From: Spirochaetaceae bacterium
Lineage (GTDB): Bacteria > Spirochaetota > Spirochaetia > DSM-2461
Reading direction: 5' to 3'
Length of the DNA: 13,851 nt
NCBI GenBank assembly: GCA_016342385.1
Contig: JAEINM010000059.1
Location: 1 to 13,851 of the forward strand
How positions within the stretch are numbered: position 1 is the stretch's first letter; each line of letters begins with the position of its first letter. Shown here in pieces: positions 8,448-13,851 of this stretch. The notes beneath the pieces are model-generated. The model saw only the letters and a program-made list of their open reading frames with translations. It was not told the DNA's origin and did not search any database. The position numbers and the translations under genes are program-made.

Positions 8448-9464
8448 CTATGATGCGTGAGGATCCGGCGACTTTTTTAAGGATTTTGAGTTCAGTATAT
8501 ATCGGACAAAACCCAAAGCATGTGGAAATTTACGGATAACACAAAAAATGGAGTATAAAGCAGCATTATTTTTATTATCTCCCTGTCTCCGTCTTTCGGC
8601 ATAAATTTTAGAAAACAGCGCACAATAAGTTAATAAAATAAGAACAGAACCCAAAAGACCATATAATTTCCAGAAAGAAAAAAAGACTCCTATTAAAAAC
8701 AATCCCGGCATTATGAACGACCACAGTAGGCTACTGAAGATTTTTTTCCGCTGTTTATTTGATATACCACTTTCCAGTATATCGTATTGTATGGCATCTC
8801 CATAACCGCCCCAGACGGCCCGTTTCCACCAATCAGAAAAACTGATAAGATCGGAATCATGCTGTGCCATCTTGCAATCAAGACGGACAATCAAGTGACC
8901 GGCTTTCCGTATCCGGGAACAAAATTCTGCTTCTTCGCCAGTTAAAAGCATATCATTAAATCCACCAGCTTGTTCGTAAGCTGTTCGTCGTACGAGGAAT
9001 ATGCCTCCACAGGCATCAATTTCTCCTTTACTATCAGCTTTCCATCTAAGAGAATTCATTTTATTAAAAACTGACAAATCAGGAGCTTCTTCAGAAAGAA
9101 AACCACAGACTATTCCGATGTTTTCATTCAGGGCAATATGATCAACAGCAGTTTGACACCATTCAGATTCAAAAGTGCAGTCACCATCAAGAAATTGAAA
9201 CCATTTAAGAGATGGGGATTGATTAATCAGGATATCAACACCTTCACGCCTTGCTCTTGCAGCTGAAAAGGGTTTTTCAGGATCAAGTTCATGTACAGAA
9301 ATCCCCCTGGCACGTACCATATCCGGACTTCCATCAGTAGAACCTGAGTCCACATATAGGATAGAATCTATACCCTCAGGAATTGAATCAAGTGCCTTTT
9401 CCAGGTGTTTTCCTTCATTGCGTCCGATAATAATAATGCCGAGTGCATCTAAATTCAAGTTCAC
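8448..9464 (-). CDS. Family 2 glycosyltransferase, membrane anchored
   Basis: This 338-residue GT-A fold glycosyltransferase has a nucleotide-sugar binding start LGIIIIGRNEGKHLEKALDS, VDSGSTDGS at 39-46, a metal-binding FLDGDC (Asp93/Asp95), and the acceptor-side TGEEAEFC at 175-182. Two hydrophobic segments, about 244-264 and 267-286, place it at the inner membrane with the catalytic part in the cytoplasm. It would transfer a sugar from a nucleotide donor; neither sugar nor acceptor can be told. The start is GTG at 9464, preceded by TAGGAG at 9 nt; a nearby ATG (9469) is out of frame and hits a stop after three codons. The gene begins 12 bp after the ATP-grasp gene, and the binding site overlaps that gene's TAG stop, so translation is likely coupled. 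Confidence 0.88.
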   Translation of the reverse strand: MNLNLDALGIIIIGRNEGKHLEKALDSIPEGIDSILYVDSGSTDGSPDMVRARGISVHELDPEKPFSAARARREGVDILINQSPSLKWFQFLDGDCTFESEWCQTAVDHIALNENIGIVCGFLSEEAPDLSVFNKMNSLRWKADSKGEIDACGGIFLVRRTAYEQAGGFNDMLLTGEEAEFCSRIRKAGHLIVRLDCKMAQHDSDLISFSDWWKRAVWGGYGDAIQYDILESGISNKQRKKIFSSLLWSFIMPGLFLIGVFFSFWKLYGLLGSVLILLTYCALFSKIYAERRRQGDNKNNAALYSIFCVIRKFPHALGFVRYILNSKSLKKSPDPHAS

Positions 9465-9476
9465 TTTTTCATACTC

Positions 9477-10706
9477 CTATATAGCCTGATTCGTTTGTCT
9501 GACTAATTTTCTCTTTCTTCTTTTAATAAGTCTTCCGATTACCTGAAAGCAATAAACTAATCCGACTATAGGATCTTTAATTGAAAAACGAACAAATAAC
9601 TGTGTTGTAAACAAGGTTTTGACGTATTTCCAAACTGTCATTTCCTTTGTTTTCAAGTAATAACCAAACGCCTGTAATTCAAATTCTTCATCCAATTGGC
9701 TGACAATTTTTTTAGATTGTACGTAATTTGGTATTTCCATACCTGCGATATGACAATATACAATATAAGGAAAATTAAAATTTTCACCCAGACCATTATA
9801 AAAATGACTACTGGGGCGTCCGACAAAAGGTTCAATAATTTTATATTCTCCTGTTCGAGCATCCTTTTTAAACTCTATTCCTCCAATGCCTGTGTATTCA
9901 ATATGAGAATCAAAAAAATCTGTTGTTATCTTGCGAATTTCCTCATTTTCTTTTGAAGAAATATATGCTCCTGTACCAGTTAATGGTGGATACTGCCTTA
10001 TTTTCTGGTTCGTATAAGAATTGATGATTTTCCCTTTGTTATAATATACATGACAGGTCTCAATATGATCATCCCCTCCAGGTATAAATTCAGATATCAA
10101 ACAAGAATCAGCATGAGCAATAAATTTCTCAAAGGCATCCAGCATTGACTCTCTATCATCACAAATTGTTGCTTTGTCCAGATCTGCTGGCCAATTAGCA
10201 TCTCTGTAATTCGGTTTAATGATTACAGGGAACATAAGATCATCAGAAGCTGCTTTTAAATCTTCTGCTGTATTGAGAATTCCGGTTTTGGGAAACAAAA
10301 ATTTATCTTTCCCCCACTTATACAGTTTTTGTTTTTCAAGCAGCAAATCTGCAGTATTTGTTTCAGGGATATTTAACAGAAAATACTTCTGCAGAATATT
10401 CAAATTTGAAAGTATAAACTTAACACCTTCATCAGAAGTCGGAATAAGTACAGGTTTAACGACAGCACATTCTCCAATCTCTTTTAACTTGCTCAATGAA
10501 TCACTGCCGTAGAGATCTGAACATAGGACTTTTTCACAGCTATTCGTATGATAAAAACAGTCCTTTTTTGATTTTATTAATCCAATGACAGGAACACCTT
10601 TGGAATGTAGAGCTCTGGTAAATAAGATCCCATTATAACTGAGTGGCAAAATTACTGCAGGGATTTTTTTATCATCCAATAATTTTTTTTTAACAGATAA
10701 ATTCAA
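9477..10706 (-). CDS. ATP-grasp ligase of the carbamoyl-phosphate-synthase-like type
   Basis: This 409-residue protein has an N-terminal Rossmann-like part (PAVILPLSYNGILFTRAL, residues 16-33) followed by an ATP-grasp fold. Visible elements are FPVIIKPNYRDANW with the ATP-binding Lys164, LISEFIPGGDDHIE, and the metal-binding region GIGGIEFKKD (Glu278) followed by IIEPFVGRPS (Glu292). Such enzymes activate a carboxylate as acyl phosphate and join it to an amine or thiol. The basic C-terminal tail (RLIKRRKRK) and a preceding hydrophobic stretch (about 380-391) may touch the membrane. The start is TTG at 10706: an in-frame TAA lies two codons upstream, GGGAG sits about 9-10 nt before it, and the close ATG at 10722 is out of frame. 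It lies between the LarA-like gene (35-bp gap) and the glycosyltransferase, so its substrate may be a hydroxy or amino acid joined to a sugar or carrier; that is inference. Confidence 0.85.
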   Translation of the reverse strand: MNLSVKKKLLDDKKIPAVILPLSYNGILFTRALHSKGVPVIGLIKSKKDCFYHTNSCEKVLCSDLYGSDSLSKLKEIGECAVVKPVLIPTSDEGVKFILSNLNILQKYFLLNIPETNTADLLLEKQKLYKWGKDKFLFPKTGILNTAEDLKAASDDLMFPVIIKPNYRDANWPADLDKATICDDRESMLDAFEKFIAHADSCLISEFIPGGDDHIETCHVYYNKGKIINSYTNQKIRQYPPLTGTGAYISSKENEEIRKITTDFFDSHIEYTGIGGIEFKKDARTGEYKIIEPFVGRPSSHFYNGLGENFNFPYIVYCHIAGMEIPNYVQSKKIVSQLDEEFELQAFGYYLKTKEMTVWKYVKTLFTTQLFVRFSIKDPIVGLVYCFQVIGRLIKRRKRKLVRQTNQAI

Positions 10707-10741
10707 TAGTTAACTCTCCCATTATGTAAATTCTATATTCT

Positions 10742-12028
10742 TTAATATTTCAGGATTCTCGGTACAGTAACACAACCATCCGGCAGAATGACTATGCTGG
10801 CTGTATCACCTTTAATTTTAATAGCTTCATCCACTGTTCTCTGAAGATCTGAACAGGGTTTTATAAAAACACTTCTCATCAAATCATCAGGTAATTCCGT
10901 GACTCCCCAAATTTCTCCGGCAATGCTTACTTTAGCCATTTTACCAGCCTTATGCCAGCCGAGTTTATAATTATCCTGTATCTTCTCCAAAACTTTCTCG
11001 GGTGTAGCACATGAAGATAGTAGATCAACATATGCTTTTTCTCCAATACCGTCTCTACAAGAAGAAAGAAGAATTAATATCCCACCATCTTTCATAGCTA
11101 ATTTTCCGTTATCAATTGCCTTTTGAGATTGATATAAATCAATATCCATTGGATGCCTAGCCACACTGATAACAATGTCAGCTTTATCTTCAAGATCTAC
11201 AACAAAGACATCGTCAGCATATTTTTGTGCTGCATCAAATGATTCACGAATATCTCCAGCAGTAGCTGCATATACACCATGGTCCTTATTAAGAACAGTC
11301 ATTATTGCAAAGATCGGTTTGTTAATAAATTTAAGTGCATCTAACATGTCTTCATGAACTGGATTCCCTACTAGAGAAAGGCTTTGAGCTTTATTATCTA
11401 GTGCATGCTTATGATTCTGTTCAATTGTCCTATACGATGCTATCCCTGGTAGCAATCCTTTTCTTCCACCAGTATATCCCGCAAAATAATGCGGTTCAAC
11501 TGAACCTATAACGAGAATACGATCTGATTCAACGGCAAGCTTATTAATTAATATTTCAGTTCCCGTAGATGACTTTCCCAGATAAATCATTTCATCATCA
11601 TTTCTTGCATTGTGAACTGCAATTTTGTCTGCAAAACGATTGTAATGCTCGGTTCCAAATATGACTTTGTACTCTTCTTCTGTAGGAGAACGATGAACAC
11701 CAGTTGCAATGATAAAGACTGTATTTTCAATATCCAGTCTGTCAGCCAGGACATCAAGAACTGTTTTAGTAGGAGTTGGACGTGTCTGGTCATTAATAAT
11801 AACCAGAAGTTTTCCTTTTCTGCCTGAATCTGCATCTTGCTGAAAAAAATCATCCAGTGTATATCCGCCACAGGGATTATCTATTGAATTAGAAATCAGT
11901 TCCAACTCATCTGAATTCTGTGAAACTTCATTCGGTTCAGCAACCACAACTCTTACACTCTTCGGTATTTTTGTACTGACGAAGCCTTTACGATACGGAA
12001 GATGTATGACAGTTCCAGTATCAGCCAT
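10742..12028 (-). CDS. larA-like: LarA-family nickel-pincer 2-hydroxy-acid racemase/epimerase
   Basis: This 428-residue protein of the lactate racemase (DUF2088) family interconverts the stereoisomers of 2-hydroxy acids with a nickel-pincer nucleotide cofactor. By-eye alignment to Lactiplantibacillus plantarum LarA shows all key positions: Asp80 and Arg83 in NDQTRP (Asp72/Arg75), His112 in ATGVHR (His108), His180 in EPHYFAG (His174), Lys190 in TGGRK (Lys184, which carries the cofactor), His206 in EQNH (His200, nickel ligand), and Tyr299/Lys303 in DLYQSQK (Tyr294/Lys298). Thus it should be active if cofactor is available; no larB, larC or larE is in the window. The family includes enzymes for substrates other than lactate, so the substrate is open. 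The start is ATG with AGAGGAG 6 nt upstream, behind a good promoter. It is the first gene of an operon with an ATP-grasp ligase and a glycosyltransferase. Confidence 0.88.
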   Translation of the reverse strand: MADTGTVIHLPYRKGFVSTKIPKSVRVVVAEPNEVSQNSDELELISNSIDNPCGGYTLDDFFQQDADSGRKGKLLVIINDQTRPTPTKTVLDVLADRLDIENTVFIIATGVHRSPTEEEYKVIFGTEHYNRFADKIAVHNARNDDEMIYLGKSSTGTEILINKLAVESDRILVIGSVEPHYFAGYTGGRKGLLPGIASYRTIEQNHKHALDNKAQSLSLVGNPVHEDMLDALKFINKPIFAIMTVLNKDHGVYAATAGDIRESFDAAQKYADDVFVVDLEDKADIVISVARHPMDIDLYQSQKAIDNGKLAMKDGGILILLSSCRDGIGEKAYVDLLSSCATPEKVLEKIQDNYKLGWHKAGKMAKVSIAGEIWGVTELPDDLMRSVFIKPCSDLQRTVDEAIKIKGDTASIVILPDGCVTVPRILKY

Positions 12029-12051
12029 CTTATTCTCCTCTTTCTATTTAA

Positions 12052-12108
12052 ATAATTAAAAATGTGATAATTTCTGTCAATCATAGAAAAAGTAGTAATT
12101 CCTGTCAA
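12052..12108 (-). promoter_or_regulatory. Tandem sigma70-type promoters of the larA-like operon
   Basis: On the minus strand TTGACA (12108-12103), a 17-bp spacer and TATGAT (12085-12080) match the sigma70 consensus at 11 of 12 positions. A second TTGACA (12080-12075), with a 17-bp spacer and AATTAT (12057-12052), overlaps the first -10 box by one base. The transcript from the first would start near 12073 and from the second near 12045, both upstream of AGAGGAG and the ATG at 12028. Confidence 0.65.
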
Positions 12109-12111
12109 TCA
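12068..12111. repeat. 16-bp direct repeat, 28-bp period, in the larA-like promoter
   Basis: TAATTTCTGTCAATCA (12068-12083) and TAATTCCTGTCAATCA (12096-12111) differ at one base. Each contains one TTGACA box on the minus strand. The similarity reaches beyond the hexamers, so the repeat may also bind a regulator or have arisen by duplication of the promoter. Confidence 0.6.
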
Positions 12112-12130
12112 AATCATTCTTTAATTAAGA

Positions 12131-12142
12131 CCTTTTAAAAGG
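12131..12142. repeat. 12-bp perfect palindrome in the divergent intergenic region
   Basis: CCTTTTAAAAGG reads the same on both strands. It lies upstream of the larA-like promoter and about 85 bp before the plus-strand promoter candidate, so it could be an operator serving both directions. With no homologous sites to compare, this is a guess from symmetry only. Confidence 0.3.
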
Positions 12143-12226
12143 GAATCCTGCTGCGACCATCCCTGAAAAAATAAAAACCATCCAGCCAGTACATATTGTA
12201 CCCGTAGAGACATTCAGCAAATCACA

Positions 12227-12261
12227 TTGACTATTTTTTTTAGATTATTTAGATTATCTAA
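12227..12261 (+). promoter_or_regulatory. Putative promoter and operator of the five-helix membrane protein gene
   Basis: TTGACT (12227-12232) and TAGATT (12250-12255) are spaced by 17 bp and match the sigma70 consensus at 5/6 and 4/6. The -10 box lies inside a perfect 13-bp inverted repeat, TTAGAT-T-ATCTAA (12249-12261), and in the second copy of a perfect tandem 9-mer, TTTAGATTA (12239-12247 and 12248-12256). A repressor at this palindrome would block the promoter; no candidate regulator is encoded here. Confidence 0.45.
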
Positions 12262-12298
12262 CATAAATTCTATTAAACTAACCGATTGAGGTAAGCAG

Positions 12299-12853
12299 AT
12301 GAATAAAATAATCCCATTTCTAAATAATTGGCTATCGAAAAGTGGTGATGATACATTTTGGTCATGGGTTATAACACTGATGTATGTGGTAACTATAGTA
12401 TTTTCAATTTATTATATTCAAAAAATAAAAAACGATGAACCAAAGCATTTCTTATGGGTGTGCATTTCCATATTTCTTTTAGTCCTGGGAATTAATAAAC
12501 AACTTGATATACAAATACTACTATCAATGGTTGCAAGGTTTGTGACAAAGCACCTTGGTTTATCAGAATATCATTATTTAATTCATAATATTGTTACTTT
12601 ATCACTATTTGTAAGTATGATTACTGTAAGTATAATTGTATTAATCAGAATAAGAACTATAATAATGCAGTCTCTTATTCCCCTCTCTGCAGTTACAATT
12701 TTAATGGTATTTATTCTATTACGTGCCGCATCAATACAGATACCAAAAATCCATGGACTAGAGTTATTGGGATTAATATTAATTTTTGCTGATATTTGCA
12801 TTAATCTTCATAAACTAAAAAAAACAGTAGATACAACTGTATTAAAGAATTAA
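12299..12853 (+). CDS. Five-helix integral membrane protein of unknown function
   Basis: This 184-residue protein has hydrophobic segments at about 21-40, 50-65, 96-117, 124-142 and 151-170, joined by short loops. It has no signal peptide beyond the first helix. The loop LGINKQLDIQ at 63-72 is the most distinctive part and resembles a motif I have seen in other uncharacterised bacterial membrane proteins, so it is probably conserved, but I cannot name a function. The start is ATG with TTGAGG about 7-8 nt upstream. It is the only clear complete gene on the plus strand here, divergent from the larA-like operon (270-bp gap) and convergent with the phosphopantetheinyl transferase (32-bp gap). Its position beside that gene and near the assembly line leaves export or product self-protection as one untested possibility. 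Confidence 0.8.
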   Translation: MNKIIPFLNNWLSKSGDDTFWSWVITLMYVVTIVFSIYYIQKIKNDEPKHFLWVCISIFLLVLGINKQLDIQILLSMVARFVTKHLGLSEYHYLIHNIVTLSLFVSMITVSIIVLIRIRTIIMQSLIPLSAVTILMVFILLRAASIQIPKIHGLELLGLILIFADICINLHKLKKTVDTTVLKN

Positions 12854-12856
12854 AAC

Positions 12857-12876
12857 TAACTCAAGAATAGGAGTTA
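12857..12876 (-). terminator. Weak candidate terminator after the phosphopantetheinyl transferase gene
   Basis: TAACTC (12857-12862) and GAGTTA (12871-12876) form a perfect 6-bp stem with an 8-nt loop, 9 bp past the minus-strand stop codon. On the minus strand it is followed by GTTTTAATTCTTT, a loosely T-rich tail. The stem is short and AT-rich, so it is a weak terminator at best; in the plus direction no T-run follows. Confidence 0.35.
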
Positions 12877-12885
12877 CGACTTATC

Positions 12886-13620
12886 TTATTCCATGAGGTA
12901 TTGATCTATCAGAAAATCACTATCTAGGAACTGAATTGAATTTCTGGAAAAAGACTCGAGTGAGCAGATAGAAAAATGATAATTCCCTTCAATTATGAAA
13001 TAATCCAATTTCCATTCAGGATATCTTTGTAAATTTTCAGAATCTATTACTTTATAATCACCACTAATAGATTCTACAGAAAATGAATCGAGAGGTTTAC
13101 TCAAGCCAAGTCCTATTGCCTTAAGATAACTTTCTTTTTGAGTCCACATTCTAAAAAATATCGACTTTTTATCTTTATCTTCAGCAGAGCTAATTATTTT
13201 GGATTCTGATTTTGAAAAGAACTTATCTGCAATTTCAATATCAATCTCTTTTTCCTGTTCAATATCAATTCCAACCTCCTTATCGGAAATTGCTAAAATA
13301 ACATAATCTCCAGAATGAGTCAGATTAAAAAAAATATTTTTGTGATTTCTTAAAAAAGGTTTCCCAAAGTCAGTTCTATCAATCTCAATATCATTTCCCT
13401 TTAAATCAAAACCTTTAAGTAAAGAGTACCTGATAAGAATCTGACTGAGTAGAGCTATTTCTTTATCATGAATAAACACTTTTGAATTAATTTTTTCCCG
13501 AGAAGATTCAGATAGTGATAGAATCAACTTATTAAAAGCGATTTGTTCAATTCTGACTTTTTTTTTTAAGGCAAAAACTTTAATCATTGACATTGCATGG
13601 ATAATTGTTTGTGTATTCAT
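12886..13620 (-). CDS. Sfp-type 4'-phosphopantetheinyl transferase
   Basis: This 244-residue protein transfers 4'-phosphopantetheine from coenzyme A to the conserved serine of carrier domains. All family motifs are visible: FGKPFL at 85-90, NLTHSGDYV at 99-107, VGIDIEQ at 116-122 with the metal ligands Asp119 and Glu121, FFSKSE at 134-139, and MWTQKESYLKAIGLGLS at 158-174 with Glu163 and Lys167. Length and layout are those of Bacillus Sfp. Sfp begins at a position matching Met12 (MIKVFALKKKV), so the ATG at 13587 may be the true start; no ribosome binding site favours either. Its likely targets are Ser972 of the NRPS and Ser904 of the PKS in this window, although it lies in a separate transcription unit 6 kb away. 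It could also serve other carrier proteins of the cell. Confidence 0.93.
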   Translation of the reverse strand: MNTQTIIHAMSMIKVFALKKKVRIEQIAFNKLILSLSESSREKINSKVFIHDKEIALLSQILIRYSLLKGFDLKGNDIEIDRTDFGKPFLRNHKNIFFNLTHSGDYVILAISDKEVGIDIEQEKEIDIEIADKFFSKSESKIISSAEDKDKKSIFFRMWTQKESYLKAIGLGLSKPLDSFSVESISGDYKVIDSENLQRYPEWKLDYFIIEGNYHFSICSLESFSRNSIQFLDSDFLIDQYLME

Positions 13621-13642
13621 CCCGGTATATGGTAAAATTTCC

Positions 13643-13679
13643 GCCTTTGATCACAATCTTATAATGGTCAGCCTTTGAT
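13643..13679 (-). promoter_or_regulatory. Putative regulatory region of the phosphopantetheinyl transferase gene
   Basis: A 9-bp direct repeat, GCCTTTGAT (13643-13651 and 13671-13679, 28-bp period), flanks a minus-strand TATAAG (13663-13658) that could be the -10 box, about 38 bp upstream of the ATG at 13620. No acceptable -35 hexamer lies 16-18 bp before it, so an activator-dependent promoter is conceivable. The repeat could be its site. Confidence 0.3.
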
Positions 13680-13771
13680 AAAAGCAGTTTATAGTAACTT
13701 AGCAATAGGAGTAAGGTAAAATTAAATATAATTAATAGGGATTCTTTCATTTGATTAGAAGTTTAACACTT

Positions 13772-13851
13772 ATGAAAAAAAAAATCATCAAAAAATCTCC
13801 ACAAGACCTTGTAACCTTGACCATAAAGTGTATAAAACATAAGATTTATAA
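13772..13851 (+). CDS. Possible first codons of a gene leaving the right window edge
   Basis: An ATG at 13772 opens a frame of 26 codons with no stop before the edge, beginning MKKKIIKKSPQDLVTLT. A perfect TATAAT lies at 13727-13732, but without a good -35 box. The ribosome binding site is poor (AGAAG about 12 nt before the ATG). The lysine-rich start may simply reflect the A-run. No family can be assigned. Confidence 0.25.
   Translation, partial: MKKKIIKKSPQDLVTLTIKCIKHKIY

Noticed and set aside
9696..9956. Plus-strand frame inside the ATP-grasp gene
   Set aside because: It is antisense to a well-supported gene, has no promoter or ribosome binding site, and shows no recognisable domain.
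10704..10722. ATG at 10722 as start of the ATP-grasp gene
   Set aside because: It is out of frame with the gene and its frame ends after ten codons. An in-frame stop two codons before the TTG at 10706 leaves that TTG as the best start.
11587..11871. 94-codon frame on the minus strand inside the larA-like gene
   Set aside because: It lies in another frame of a gene with a complete set of catalytic residues and shows no domain of its own.
1..13851. CRISPR array, tRNA, rRNA, intact insertion sequence or riboswitch
   Set aside because: I saw no regularly spaced repeats beyond the two-copy ones listed, no cloverleaf, no rRNA-like sequence, no transposase, and no conserved riboswitch core in the non-coding stretches.

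Overview
The window looks like accessory DNA from an AT-rich, Gram-negative bacterium. A signal-peptide-bearing barrel-like outer-membrane protein sits next to a lipoprotein, and most genes have AGGAG-type ribosome binding sites. The style (lysine/isoleucine/asparagine-rich proteins, a fibronectin-III-like lipoprotein paired with a barrel-like protein) would fit a free-living spirochaete. That placement is an impression, because no rRNA or other marker gene is present. Nearly everything is on the minus strand, so transcription mostly runs from high to low coordinates.

Left part (1-6697): a nonribosomal peptide / polyketide assembly line read on the minus strand. The first gene (6697-3569) is an NRPS module, C-A-T. 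The second (3567-712) is a PKS module, KS-AT-ACP, with no reductive domains. The third starts at 712, overlaps the PKS stop by one base (TAATG) and runs off the left edge; what is visible is a condensation domain. Gene spacings of 1 bp and -1 bp point to translational coupling. In order, the three proteins would load an amino acid, extend it with one presumed malonyl unit to a beta-keto intermediate, and pass this to a further condensation step. The final product cannot be told from the window.

Middle (6963-8004): a two-gene unit on the minus strand, a small fibronectin-III-like lipoprotein followed 16 bp later by a barrel-like outer-membrane protein. A 265-bp gap separates it from the NRPS gene and a 443-bp gap from the next operon. 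The larger gap holds an out-of-character GC-rich patch with hairpins.

Centre-right (8448-12028): a minus-strand operon of a LarA-type nickel-pincer racemase/epimerase, an ATP-grasp ligase (TTG start) and a membrane-anchored family-2 glycosyltransferase (GTG start). A good sigma70-type promoter lies upstream, with two TTGACA boxes 28 bp apart inside a direct repeat. The combination suggests building or modifying a surface glycan or conjugate that carries a 2-hydroxy-acid group, but this is inference from context.

Right part: a plus-strand five-helix membrane protein of unknown function (12299-12853) converges on a minus-strand Sfp-type phosphopantetheinyl transferase (12886-13620). The latter is the obvious candidate to activate the PCP and ACP domains encoded on the left. 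The last 231 bp hold regulatory-looking repeats and possibly the first codons of a plus-strand gene leaving the window.
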